Shown in pieces: positions 17,539-28,541 of a DNA stretch of 64,000 bases (position 1 is its first letter; each line of letters starts with the position of its first letter). The DNA is from Prorocentrum cordatum. Its lineage: Eukaryota > Sar > Dinophyceae > Prorocentrales > Prorocentraceae. Location of the stretch: assembly GCA_963575745.1 (NCBI GenBank), contig CAUYUJ010015738.1, positions 772,414 to 836,413 on the forward strand. The letters are read 5' to 3'. Under the pieces are notes generated by a model, which saw only the letters and a list, made by a program, of their open reading frames with translations, was not told where the DNA came from and ran no database searches. The position numbers were made by a program, and so were the translations under genes.

Positions 17539-18035
17539 TCGTCTGTCACGGAAGCCAGAGAGGCGGGCGGAAGCGCTGGCGGCGGCGGCGGCAGCACCGA
17601 ACTGCGAGCTGCGACGCGGCCAAGTCCAGCTGCCGGGGGCGTGACCATCACAGGCCGAGTCGGTTCAGGAATGCGACGGGCCCGCCACGTCCACCTTGAG
17701 CTGAACAGACTCCGCTCCCTCCAAGAATAGCGGAGGCGGTAAAATCGTCGATGGAGAACACATCGATGTCATGACGTCCGAGGGACCTGGGGCAAGGTCA
17801 AGGTCAGCAAATCCTTCGAAGCCACTCCGACAGGCACAACGAAACGCATGCACAGGCAGTTCAAGCAGTAGTGCAACTCCCTGGCGTTGGCCGCCGAGAT
17901 GGCGGCCCTCAAGCCGAGCACAGCGAACTGGTCCAGCCCCAGGGCGTCCTGCCGAACGCAGCGAGATCTCGATCGCGCGCGCGCGCCCCGCGACGCGCGC
18001 GCGCCCAGGCGCGTGCAGGTCGAGTTAGCACAGCT
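17539..18035. other. Possible decayed coding sequence
   Basis: On the minus strand, 17945-17770 reads ALGLDQFAVLGLRAAISAAN and ARELHYCLNCLCMRFVVPVG, which looks protein-like but has no start, end or known motif. The rest is GC-rich with CGCGCG runs at 17970-18010. Confidence 0.3.
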
Positions 18036-18235
18036 GCTTGAGAGAGGGAGGAGGAGGAGGAGGAGGAGGAAGAGGAGGAGGAGGAGAAGGAGGAGGAGGA
18101 GGAGGAGGAGGACTAGGAGGAGGAGGAGAAGGAGGAGGGGGAAGGGAGAAGGAGAAGGCGAGGAGGAGGAGGAGAAGGAGAAGGAGAAGGATGAGGACGA
18201 GGAGGAGGAGGAGGAGGAGGAGGGGGTAGATGAAT
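18036..18235. repeat. GGA-rich purine tract
   Basis: AGGAGG/GAAGGA array of about 200 bp. Confidence 0.95.
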
Positions 18236-18475
18236 GGGGGGGAGAAACATGCAAAGCTCTGACCCTGGAGGCCCCCTCTTGGGCCTCCAGGGCCCCTGAA
18301 GGGCTTCTTTTCTGCAGCCCTCGCCACCCCTCGTTGATCGCCCCTGCGCGACGCCCAGCTCCCCTTCTCGGCGGCGAGCCCAAGGAGGCAGATGAGGAAG
18401 AGAAAGCCGTCTCAGAAGGTGGCGGGGCTTCTCAGAAGCCCTCCGGCCTCCTGAGAAGTGTGGTCCATGTATTCT
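18236..18475. other. No gene seen
   Basis: Contains the hairpin GGAGGCCCCCTCTTGGGCCTCC at about 18268-18289; otherwise featureless. Confidence 0.5.
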
Positions 18476-18632
18476 TAGGTCGGGCATGTCCCCCTACAGG
18501 CAGATCCTGGGAGACGAATGCAACATCGTCAAAGCGTAATCAAACTAATGCACCACATAACCCGAACATCGTGCCCAGACGATGTCACCGATTACTTGTG
18601 AAGATTCCTCCTATAGAGGGGCACGCTCGACG
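18476..18632. mobile_element. MITE family 2 copy
   Basis: Left end TTAGGTCGGGCATGTCCCCC, right end TCCTCCTATAGAGGGGCACG. The inner sequence contains CAGACGATG/CATCGT and CGTAATC/GATTACTTG complementary words, so this copy folds more completely than others. Confidence 0.9.
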
Positions 18633-18817
18633 AGAGCATGTTCGGGGAAGGCCCAGAAAACTTCCCAGGAAGCTGGAGGCCTTCCGAGACTTCTGGGACG
18701 GCCGGCCCCTCTCTCTCACTCCGCCCCCCCCCCGGTGCGCCGCCGCGCCTCCGGTGCTGTGCCGCGTGCTTCGCTCCTCGGCGGAGCTCCCCGAGCTTCT
18801 CTCCTGCACAGCTGTCA
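18633..18817. other. GC-rich spacer
   Basis: No feature recognised. Confidence 0.4.
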
Positions 18818-19040
18818 GAGGCCTCTCAAACTGGGGTCCGAGCAGATGGATCTCGCGCCGCATCGGCGATGCATCGGCGATGCATCGGCGATGCGGTGGC
18901 GGCGTCGGCGATGCATCCGCGACGTCGGCGTGGAGAAAATTGGGCCCCACCTCGAGCCGCATCGCCGATGCATCGCCGATGCATCGGCGATGCGGCGCGA
19001 TCCTCCGACCTCGCCTACTCCGACCCCATCCAGGAGGCCA
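18818..19040. mobile_element. MITE family 1 copy
   Basis: Ends GAGGCCTCTCAAACTGGGGT and CCCCATCCAGGAGGCC. The interior is made of GCATCGGCGATGCATCGGCG units in both orientations around GTCGGCGTGGAGAAAATTGG. Confidence 0.85.
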
Positions 19041-19230
19041 ATAGCTGTGCCCTCGAGGTCGCCGCCCTCCTTACTTTCGTCGTCGCTCGTTCGCTCGGTC
19101 GTCGCCCCCCCTTTTCGGCCCCCCCCCCTGCCCCTGCCTCCCCGTGAGGGGCATGACGGCCCCGAGATCTGAGAGACGCAAGACTCGGGTGCAGGGGGAC
19201 TCGGGTTGGCCTGGCGGAGGCCAGCCTAAG
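19041..19230. other. GC-rich spacer
   Basis: No feature recognised. Confidence 0.4.
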
Positions 19231-19910
19231 AGTGACGAGCCCCGATCTGAAGTCCCCCCCCCCCGCGAATTTGGCCCGTCCCAGGCCTTCTCGGGCAGCC
19301 CTCCAGACGATTCGGGAGAGAACCCGCGAGAGCCGCCCGACCCCAGAGGGCTTCCCTCGTTCCAGCGCGCTCCCGAAACGACCCCACAGAGCCCCGGGAC
19401 GGTCCGCGACGACCCTAAAGAAGCTGCATGCCCCCCAAGGTCGTTTCAAAACGTCCCAAGAGGCCCCCAAGAGCACCCCCAAGAAGGTCCCAAGAGGCAA
19501 AATTCATTGGTATTCTGGCGGATTTTGGTGAATTTTGGGGTTCTCATCTCTTCGGCTTCCCGACGCTTCAAAACGGTGGTGTTTTGGGCGTCCGCAGCCG
19601 CCTGGGAGGTTCGAAAATCGCTCGCGACCGCCCGAGAGGGCTTCCTGGCGGTCCAAGAGACCCCAGAGAAGGCACGACAGGGTTCCAATATGGCCCGAGA
19701 AGGCCCTATGACGACCCAAAATGGCCCCGAGACACCCTCCGAAGCATTCCAGATCGTGGCCCGGTCGTTCAGGGACACCGCGGTTGGAGGCAGGGTGGCC
19801 CGAGGTAGCCCCCAGAAGCCCCCAGAAGATGCCTGGGAGGTGTCCGGGAAGCTTCGAAAGCGTGTGAAACTTTTGCGAGGCCCCCACTTGAATCACCGCC
19901 TTGTTTCCGA
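19231..19910. repeat. Degenerate CCCAAGAGGCCC-type repeat region A
   Basis: Quasi-periodic words such as CCCAAGA, GCCCCGAGA and AGGCCC recur irregularly. The same style of sequence occurs at 32545-32680, 47405-47525 and 60000-60600, in the last with a shared non-repetitive core (GGCTTCCGAC next to AAAACGG/AAGACGG). The long plus and minus frames show no domain. Confidence 0.55.
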
Positions 19911-20247
19911 AACGGTTCAGGAGGTTAGTAGTTCTGGATCTTAGGGGTGAACATAGGACTGTAGCTCTGGAAGGTCACCTTATACTTGGTGAACTCATCT
20001 TCCTGGATCTGATCGATTATTGCATTTAACGATCTTCGGGGTTCAGGTTAGCGCGTTTCCGAACCAGGTTTCAATATCTCCAGAACTTCTTTGCCGATAT
20101 GTTACTTCGACGCTTGAGGTTGCACGAGGTCTGTCTTCTGGATATGAAAGTGTGCCGTTTGAACATGAGATTTTGAGTTCGGGGCATGTTGTTTTCAGGA
20201 TTCTAGGCCCAGAAAGTTGACATCACCATCACCATGTTCACCATCAT
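19911..20247. other. Upstream region of gene A
   Basis: Less GC-rich than its surroundings. No gene and no pyrimidine tract; a CATCACCATCACCATGTTCA run lies just before the leader-like sequence. Confidence 0.45.
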
Positions 20248-20268
20248 GCGTAACACTTTCGGATCGAG
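20247..20268 (+). other. Strongly decayed DinoSL-like sequence
   Basis: TGCGTAACACTTTCGG followed by ATCGAG agrees with DinoSL at 16 of 22 positions and sits 48 nt before the gene A start codon, the same spacing as the better relicts downstream. Weak alone; supported by position. Confidence 0.45.
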
Positions 20269-20316
20269 ACACTTTGTGTTTGAGAGTGCTGTCATCAGTT
20301 CTTGCGTGATAGAGTT

Positions 20317-22114
20317 ATGGCTTCTGTGATGGAGCGTGCGAAGTCGATCCAGGGAGAGATCAACCAGCTGATCGACCCCCACTACGACACCAGCACTGGC
20401 GAGGTCAAGTCAGATATGACGCAGATGAAATCGACGTCCGACAAGCTGTGCGAACTGCTGCTGCAGCACTCGCTGGCATACTGGAGCACGTCGGAGAACG
20501 AGAAGGTTTGGCCCCATCCGAAAAACAGATTCGAGATGGGGCTCGACCCAGTCGACGTCCACGAGCTGCTCGACTTCATCACTGGTTGCGGGTGGTCGTG
20601 GTCCGAGGTAGGCAAGCCCATCGCGTTCGAGTCCATTCCTCAGGACAAGCCTGGCCATCAGGAACAGTTGGGCTTCATCCATGCACTGGTCCAGGGATCG
20701 GGCGGCATGTTGCCGTCGATGACGCCCGAGCTCGTCAAGCTCCTGAGTGTGACATCTTCGCACGCGGTAGCATCAGTGAAGATCGTCGAGGCAGGGTGCA
20801 GGACCTTCCTCAAGGACTTGTCCCACAACGGCTTCCTTTCGAAGGAGAAGGTTTTGGAAACCCAAACTTGACCCACACAAGCATGAATTTGGGGAGGGGG
20901 TATATGTGTTATAACACAGATACCCCCTCCCCAAACTCATGCTTCAAAGTGGGTGTAGTTTGGGATTCTTCTTTAAGGTTCTCGCGAAGGACCCAGGGTT
21001 CGCTGCTCCGATGAAGGATGGTCTCAAGTGGCTTTGCATCCGATGGGAAGTGGAATCGTGCTGTCCAAATCTTCCTGCATTTCTGCAGGAGGCTGGCAAC
21101 CAGCACCACGGAGCCAACCGTACAGTCACCAAGGTCCAGACCATGTTGCAAGTGCATTCCAGGATGATGTCCAACTTCAAGAAGCTCGGTGAATACCGCA
21201 AGGAGCAGGTGGCGAGGGCCATCGAGAGGCAGCATCCGACGATGGCTGGGCAGATTGCCGACATCGCCGATTACGTGGAGAGGTGGTCTGGCGGCAACAC
21301 GCCGTACATGTTGTTTGAGCTGAACGACTTCAGCAAGGTGCTTTCGTTTCGCCGAGACATCGCGCCCGTCACCTTCAAGGTGCTCGCCCAGTTCCAGGCG
21401 AAGACCACGGCAGAAGTCCCGACGGCCATCTTGAAGGCATCTTTGGTTGCGCCAGAGAACTTATGCACCAACAACGTCGCCAAGATCGTCTCGAGCGCGG
21501 ACCTCGCCGTCGTGACGGGCGCCAAGAAGGAGGAGTTCATCAAAGTTCTGTCCTACTGGCGCGTCAGCAAGCAGTGGCTGGAGACATTATCCAAGAAGGA
21601 GGGCTGCACCGTGCCGATCTCCACGTGGATCAAGCTCCGCGGCTTCTTCGAGGTCAAGTGCATCATGCACCTCTTCCAGAAGAAGAGCGGCAAGCGCAAG
21701 GCTTACGACAGCCTCGAGCACATCGCCAATGAGTTCCTAGATGAAGTGTTCAACGTCTACCCTGAGGCACGGGGCAGCGTGACTCCCTGGGCGTACAAGT
21801 CCGAGTTCTCGGCCAAGGGCGATCGGGCCTGCAAGGCCCAGAAGACCATGATCCAGTATAACCCCGACGGCACCATCGATGGAGAGTCGTTGCGGGCATT
21901 AGGCTTCGTGGTGGGAGCGAATGTCCAGCCGCTCGCGCAGGCCAAGGACTTCGTCAAGAGCCACCTGTACATCATCAAGACATTGGGGGCCGACACCGCT
22001 CACGTCGTGGACACGACGCTCCAGGACTCCAAGGTGGACGACGAGGAGGTGGACGCGACGCCCGTGGCCATCGCGACGCTCGTCGATCAGTGGAAGGTCA
22101 GGGCATCCTTCTAA
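20317..22114 (+). CDS. Gene A: unknown 556-residue protein with a MITE-derived intron
   Basis: Two exons, 20317-20850 and 20978-22114, joined in phase 0 at ...FLSKEK|VLAKDPGF. The first ATG is at 20317. The protein is soluble, mixed alpha-helical and Lys/Glu-rich, with no recognised domain, signal peptide or membrane segment. Typical stretches are LDPVDVHELLDFITGCGWSW, YVERWSGGNTPYMLFELNDF, STWIKLRGFFEVKCIMHLFQ and LYIIKTLGADTAHVV. Both exons have the same codon style and no internal stops, supporting a working gene. It is the first of five same-strand genes. The intron is a palindromic element (separate entry). The mRNA-like 5' end argues that the gene was once retroposed. Confidence 0.8.
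20851..20977 (+). mobile_element. 127-bp intron consisting of a palindromic MITE (introner-like)
   Basis: The intron runs from GTTTTGG to CTTTAAG. Its bases 20861-20964 form an almost perfect palindrome (CCCAAACT...AGCATGAATTTGGGGAGG, then GGGTAT, against its complement), centred on GTGTTATAACAC. AAGGTT occurs at both exon-intron borders, as expected for a short target duplication, and the joined exons read GAGAAGGTTCTC, itself palindromic. Without splicing the frame hits a stop within nine codons. Confidence 0.85.
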
Positions 22115-22345
22115 TGTAATAACAACTTAACAACCCTGCTCCCCCGCATCCCCATCTTACTCCAGTCTTATCGGTGCGCCCTTTTTAGTTTCAAACCGAT
22201 TAAAGCCAAACGTTGTTCCTCATCGTCCGTCCTTCTCCCCTCGCCCGACCCTCTGTCTATCAGACGTGTCAGTCTCCGATGTTTGTGTTGCTTCACGCCT
22301 GACTTTAGACAAAAACGGTGGGAAACGCCTAACGCGTGGCTGATG
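22115..22345. other. Intergenic region
   Basis: 3' flank of gene A. No polyadenylation motif that I can assign. Confidence 0.4.
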
Positions 22346-22364
22346 GTCATCCTCCCCTCCTCGT

Positions 22365-22402
<38 letters not shown>

Positions 22403-22560
22403 TCCTCCTCCTCCCCCCCCTCCTCCTCCTCCTCCTCCTCGCCCTCCTCCTCATCCTCCACTTCTCCCTTTGAGTTTCTCCCAGCCTGCGTGACTCGTCG
22501 TCCTCCTCCTCCTCATCCTCCTCCTCCCCCTCGTCCTCCTCGTCCTCCGCCTCCCCCCAG
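22346..22560. repeat. Pyrimidine (TCC/CGTCC) tract
   Basis: TCGTCCTCG and TCCTCC arrays on the plus strand ending CCCCCCAG, a plausible 3' splice site for gene B. Confidence 0.8.
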
Positions 22561-23696
<1,136 letters not shown>

Positions 23697-24517
23697 TCCG
23701 ATGGTCAGTGTGTTTGGGGCCAAGTCTGAGGGTGACCTGCGATGGGGAAATGAGTTATAGCAGAGGGAGGCAGGATAATGAAGTGCGGGGGGTGGAGGGG
23801 GGCTCTCAGAAACAACGTGTTCGACTCACGGCTGATGCGCGTGGCGCTCGCCAGCAGCGATAGTTCAGCGCAGCTCGATCGCAGATCATCGCAATTAGAT
23901 AAGTAGGTCAGCCAGCATCGCGTGGCTTTAAGTGTTCAAAGTTCTTTGATCAGTGGCAGTTCACTAGTGAGTGAGGTGTTTGCATGTTTCGGCCAGTGCT
24001 GCGCACGATGCGGGTGACGTGCACATCGCGGCTCGGCCACGCATTTAACACGCGGTCTACCATCGGGCGTCGTTTCGGAACCAGTCGAAGCCGTGCTCGC
24101 AAGCTACAGTGAGACATCCTCCTCATCCTCCTATCCGTACATCCCCCTATACTCATCCCCCGTATCTTCCAACATTGTGTTGCTCGGGCTTGCCACGAGG
24201 GGTCTAACGGTCAAGGCTTCGCCTCCTCCTCCTCGTCCGTATCCTCATCCTCCTCACCCCCTCCTCCTCCTCCTGCCAATGTTATTGCTACTTCAACTGC
24301 AATACCTCTCGAAACAAAACGTGCAAAGGGATTGGCGAAATGCCTATAAACGTAAGGGGGGTCCTGTATCGGACCTCTGGCAGTTCCCTGCGTTTCTCCG
24401 GAGGTGTCGGGCCCCGAGAGGGCCGAGCCCAGAGGGGGCTGAGTCACAGACCCACCAAGAATAACTCGGCACATTCTGAAACTACGAATGGTCTCACATG
24501 CATCACCCTAAAGCGTC
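23697..24517. other. Intergenic region B-C
   Basis: No gene seen. A TCCTCC-rich stretch lies at 24225-24285; an imperfect GGCCCCGAGAGGGCCGAG hairpin-like word lies near 24410. Confidence 0.45.
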
Positions 24518-24539
24518 CTTCCGTAGCCATATCGGCTCG
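24518..24539 (+). other. Decayed DinoSL relict before gene C
   Basis: TCCGTAGCCATATCGGCTCG followed by AT: 18 of 22 positions as in DinoSL, with an unbroken match over the first 11 bases. It ends 48 nt before the gene C ATG. Confidence 0.75.
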
Positions 24540-24587
24540 ATTGGCTTCGCTTGGGTTTGCACGTCGCCAGTCTCACGTGCGGTTGCG

Positions 24588-25286
24588 ATGGCGCGCGTGG
24601 CCTTTGGTTTCGCTTGCATCTCTCTGCATGAAGAACCTTGTCCAGCCAACTCGTGGGTCGCTAAGGTGATTGAGCACTCGGGGCTTAACTTCCTCCAGTG
24701 CTCGCGCAAGAGCTTGGCGTTCGGCAAGCTTGTGAACCACCAGTTCGAGATGATGGAGGCGATCCAGGATGCTCGGATGATCAAGTGCACGCAGCTCATG
24801 GCCGCAGCTGCTGATGTCGACGTGGACCCTGGCGCAGACAAGAAGGACGAGCAACATGAGGGGCCTGTTCTGAAGAAGGCCAAGCGCTCCATGATCGACG
24901 AGGTGGAGAAGGTCGTCGAGGTGACCGTTCGTGATGAGAGTGGGCAGCAGCATGTGGTGAGGGTCATGAGCGCACCATACAAGCGCTCGCCACTGGTGAT
25001 CGAGCTTACAGATGCTAACGTGACCCTTCTCACGAAGAAGCCGATGGCTGACCAGGTCCCGTGGGTTCCAGAGGTACTTGAGGCAAATGTGCAGTGGTCG
25101 CATGCACGCATGGGGTTAATGTGCCGCTTCTACGACATCAACCAGGGCAAGTGGCGCAAGCACTCGATGAAGGTCCAAGCAGACTTCAACGACAAGGAGG
25201 CGTTTCAGGACGCCGTCAATCGCCTCGCTAAGGTGGTGCAGGAGTACTACGTCCAGCACCACACCGAGCCCGATGAGGATGAGTGA
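24588..25286 (+). CDS. Gene C: unknown 232-residue intronless protein
   Basis: Starts at ATG 24588 (MARVAFGFACISLHEEPCPA); upstream in-frame ATGs fall before or at the leader relict and are ignored. A His/Met-containing helical N-terminal half is followed by an acidic linker and a basic cluster (VLKKAKRS) that could be a nuclear localisation signal. Then come VEVTVRDESGQQHVVRVMSA, PWVPEVLEANVQWSHARMGL, MCRFYDINQGKWRKHSMKVQ and an acidic end (TEPDEDE). The Trp-rich C-terminal half could bind nucleic acid or a partner, but no family is recognised. Absence of introns and the leader relict fit an origin by retroposition. Confidence 0.75.
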   Translation: MARVAFGFACISLHEEPCPANSWVAKVIEHSGLNFLQCSRKSLAFGKLVNHQFEMMEAIQDARMIKCTQLMAAAADVDVDPGADKKDEQHEGPVLKKAKRSMIDEVEKVVEVTVRDESGQQHVVRVMSAPYKRSPLVIELTDANVTLLTKKPMADQVPWVPEVLEANVQWSHARMGLMCRFYDINQGKWRKHSMKVQADFNDKEAFQDAVNRLAKVVQEYYVQHHTEPDEDE

Positions 25287-25571
25287 GTGCAAGGCCGACC
25301 GCTGTACACGTACATACGTAGCTGCATGAGGTGGGCGCTCGATTGGGATAGCATGCGTCAGGCATGTGATTTTCGAGCGTCGCAGGCGCTGCGCACGCGG
25401 TGCAGTGGATACAAGCAACGGGGAAAACATAACAGTGAGGCCCACCAGATCATGAGACAAGCAATGCCAGGGGAGTCGCAAACATGTGACAGCCGATACC
25501 ACAGCTAGCATATTTCGGAGCACAGATCATTGATCCAGGACCGTTAGCTTTGCAGGGCCCCTGGAGACCCC
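25287..25571. other. Intergenic region C-D, left part
   Basis: No gene seen. Confidence 0.4.
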
Positions 25572-25724
25572 AAATGATCTCGCGTCGACCCTCGACGCGA
25601 GATCAAATGATCTCGCGTCGACCCTCGACGCGAGATCATCTATGTGCCTGCATTGGATGATCTCGCGTCGAGGGTCGACGCGAGATCATTTGATCTCGCG
25701 TCGAGGGTCGACGCGAGATCATTT
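25572..25724. repeat. Nested palindrome: four 31-bp hairpins in mirrored pairs
   Basis: Four copies of a perfect hairpin with arms TGATCTCGCGTCGA and a 3-nt loop, at 25575-25605, 25608-25638, 25658-25688 and 25691-25721. The first two have loop CCC and the last two GGG, so the left pair is the exact inverse of the right pair, separated by a 19-nt spacer. The flanking AAA and TTT extend the large palindrome. No mismatch was seen in any arm. The SalI-like GTCGA and BclI-like TGATCT words make it unusually regular. Non-coding and intergenic. Confidence 0.95.
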
Positions 25725-25966
25725 GAGCCCCGCCAGCCTGTTTTCCCGACCTACAGGGCAGAGGCGTCAGAGTTTGCTGCTCGGGCGTGCTTCTGATGTA
25801 AGGCCACTGTCGTTTCGAGGCCCCTTGAGGCCTGTACGTGTGATCTGGTGTATGTGCAACGTGGGATGCGAGGTGTGTTTGAGAGGCGTGTCAACGGTCC
25901 CCGTCGCAACTACACCCAACCAGACGATGTGACTTGGGTCCCTGGGGTACGGCTGATGGCGTCTCG
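25725..25966. other. Intergenic region C-D, right part
   Basis: No gene seen; the frame of gene D is open upstream of its ATG but without protein-like content. Confidence 0.4.
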
Positions 25967-25992
25967 TCCCGTAGCCGTTTTTGGCTCATCAG
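25967..25992 (+). other. Decayed DinoSL relict before gene D
   Basis: CCCGTAGCCGTTTTTGGCTC followed by ATCAG: DinoSL with one A-to-G change, one extra T and a 2-nt insertion near the end. It ends 59 nt before the gene D ATG. Confidence 0.75.
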
Positions 25993-26051
25993 TCTTGTTT
26001 AGCTCGCTACCTGCGCCTCCTCCTCTGCGCTTGGTATCCACTCGCGGGCCC

Positions 26052-27893
26052 ATGCAATCTTCTGCGGCTGCTGACCTCGTGGCAGGCATCACGCATCGTT
26101 ACGCTTTCATCGACCAGCAGGTGAACCTTGGCTTGAGCAAGGAGTTCGTGATGCGTAGCCAGTGCACTCGCCTCTTGGCCGAGATCGCTGATGTGGAGGG
26201 GCTCGCCGAAAGCACCGTAGGCCCAGTCCTTCAGGCTCTTGCTGGCGGCCCGTGGGACGTTGCTCAGAAGATCGCTTTGGCCGAAGCGGTCGATCGCGCC
26301 ACCATGAAGCATGCCTCCACAGACAGAAAGGCCAGGACGCAGCAGAACATGGTCGGCGCGCACAACTACTTTGTGGCCGACGAGTGGGCGGTGATACACG
26401 ACAGGAAGGTGTCCGATGAGGGGAAGCTCGAGTGCATGGCTCGTCGTCTCTACAAGGTCGGACTCACGTGCCCTTCCCCATCTACGTTGAAGAGGCTGAT
26501 GGCCATCGTCATCGTGGCTGGCAAGGGGTCGTCTGCCTACTGCGACCCCAAGGAGAAGCAGCGCTTGATGAAGTACGTGCAGGGCGAGCTCAAGAACCTC
26601 GACACGTCGAAGGTATACAAGGGCCCTCACATCAAGAACTACCCCGAGATGCCATCAAAGTTGCCAGCTGAAGTGTATAGCTTCGCATATGGAAGCGATG
26701 AGCCCACGACGCCATCGTCGACTGAGCTGGACAAGGCCGCCATCGAGACCATGGTCTGCGCAACTGGCTACAAGGATACGCACGAGACCTTGCAATCCAA
26801 ACGTGATGGGCTATTTGATGACCTGGGCTCCCGTGGACATGGCTCTCGCGATCGTGCCGTCGTTCCTCATGGTGGCGGCCTCTCAGCACAGCTGGCGGCG
26901 CATGGCGCAGCGCTCCTGGAGGCGCATCAGCGTACCTGCTCTCGCCAGCGAGGCGGCCATGACGATGACGACGGCATTCCCATCACCATCTTTGGCGAGC
27001 CCAGGCGCCCCTCGAGGTCTCGCTCGAGGAGCGTTGGTACCTTGTCGGCCGATACGCTGAGGCTGGGCGGAGGAGACAGTCAGAGCTTGGGTTCTGAATC
27101 TGGAGAGTCCCCAGGTGCTCGCGGCCCCCTACTTGGCGCCGCTGCTTTGCAGAAAGATGCTGCTCCTGAAGATGCCGCTCCCGTCGACGATGGCGGCTCG
27201 GACGACGAGGCCGCCGCGTTTGAGCGGAAGATGGCCGATGCCGCTATCAGCGGCAAGAGCGCTTTGGCCCCGAAGAAGGGGCTCGTGAAGAAGAACGGCA
27301 AGAGCAAGGTTGGGGTCAGCAAGAAGCCTGCGGCTGCAACGCCATCACCCTTGAAAAAACCAGCAGCTGCTAAACCAGCTGGTGGTGGCGGTGCTCCGCT
27401 CGTTCTTGCAGGGCCTGTTGCTGGAGTCAAGGGTCGCTCGGGTAGCTCAACTTGTCAGCCCGAGGCTTTCTTTCCCAACCCGACCTGAGTAACAAATACA
27501 ACACAAAACAACAACACTTATCGGCCTCCCCTTGCTCATCCTCTTTCTCCTCCCCCTCCTCCTCTGCCCCTGCTTCCTCCTCCTCTTCCCCTTCCTCCTC
27601 CTCCTCCGCCTCCTCCCTCATACTCCTCCTCCTCCTCCTCCTCCTCGTCCTCCTCCTCCTCCTCTCCCTCCCCCTGCCTGCCCGTAGGTGTCATCAAGGG
27701 CAAGAGTGGCACGGTCGACGTTTCAGAGTTTTTGGCCAAGGAGTACGCTGATTGCAGCAAGAACGCCTTCGGCAGTAAGGTCTGCGGCAGGGCTCAGACG
27801 CAGGCCAAGAAATTCACTAAGTCTGCTGAGGAGATCAAGTGGTTCAGTGGCCAGGCGTACACGTTGGCCACCCGTGTTTATGACACCTTGTGA
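26052..27893 (+). CDS. Gene D: unknown 531-residue protein with Lys/Pro/Ala-rich tail
   Basis: Exons 26052-27441 and 27688-27893 join in phase 1 as GRSG|GVIKGKSGTVDV. The start is ATG 26052 (MQSSAAADLVAGITHRYAFI), the first in frame after the leader relict. The N-terminal 230 residues are helical (CTRLLAEIADVEGLAESTVG, LKRLMAIVIVAGKGSSAYCD). A middle region is Ser/Arg-rich (RPSRSRSRS) and acidic. Then comes a basic, histone-H1-like segment (APKKGLVKKNGKSKVGVSKK, PSPLKKPAAAKPA) of a kind common in dinoflagellate nuclear proteins, and a conserved-looking end (VSEFLAKEYADCSKNAFGSK, EEIKWFSGQAYTLATRVYDT). A nuclear, nucleic-acid-associated role is inference from composition. Confidence 0.75.
27442..27687 (+). 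other. Intron of gene D, pyrimidine microsatellite
   Basis: GT (GTAGCTC) to AG (CCCGTAG|GTG). Most of its 246 nt is TCC/CCT repeat. Spliced exons keep the frame to the TGA at 27891. The acceptor is followed by G, as at all other acceptors here. Confidence 0.8.
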
Positions 27894-28478
27894 GGGGGTT
27901 GCTTGTTCTCAGTGCGGTCTCCTGGCAACTGTTTTAGTTTTTGGCAGCGCGTGTCGTGCAGCACCTCATTTAGTCTAGCACGAGTGTCTCGAGTGAAATG
28001 CGAATGGGCGCGCATAGCGAGCTTCGGCCACACGCGTGGGTCAGTGTGCGCAGAAGGTCCTTTCTATAGATATACGCCGTGGGGTCACTAAGAGCGCTCG
28101 CCTGCTATAGCTAGCGGAACAATGGCACTCATCCCTCGTCATCTTCCCTTCCCCTTATAACCCGCCCTCCTCCCCCTCCTTCTCCCCCTCCCCATCCCCT
28201 TCCCACTCCTAATCCTCCCTCTCGCCCTCCATCATCTTCCCCCTATAGATACTCCCCCTTGCGATCCCCCCTCCACCTCGTGGCGCTTTCGCGCGATGAT
28301 GGTCTCGAACACTTCTTCCATTGGGAAATTGTGATGTTTGCCAAGCCTGCGGGTTGATTTGGAGGTCCCTTCGAGGTCAGTGAAATGGCCCCGAGGACAG
28401 TGAAAGGCGGCGTCCAGCGCATGAGTCTGAAACCGCGCATCCTGTCAGCATGTTCCCACGGTCTCTCGCACCGCGTGT
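27894..28478. other. Intergenic region D-E
   Basis: No gene; CCCTCC-rich stretch at 28135-28250. Confidence 0.5.
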
Positions 28479-28500
28479 TCCGTAGTCATTTTGACTCAAG
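28479..28500 (+). other. DinoSL relict before gene E, two substitutions
   Basis: TCCGTAGTCATTTTGACTCA followed by AG: 20 of 22 positions as in DinoSL. The two changes (C to T, G to A) are mirror-symmetric and keep the short AGYCA/TGRCT pairing of the leader. It ends 41 nt before the gene E ATG. Confidence 0.9.
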
Positions 28501-28541
28501 CTTTTTCGCTGTGCCCGCCTGCAGGAGGTGGTGCACATGCA

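Noticed and set aside
19144-19944. 266-residue Pro/Arg-rich protein
   Set aside because: The frame lies in degenerate CCCAAGA-type repeat DNA, and equally long minus-strand frames overlap it.
25572-25724. CRISPR array
   Set aside because: Four repeats only, palindromic, in mirrored orientation and without unique spacers; eukaryotic context.
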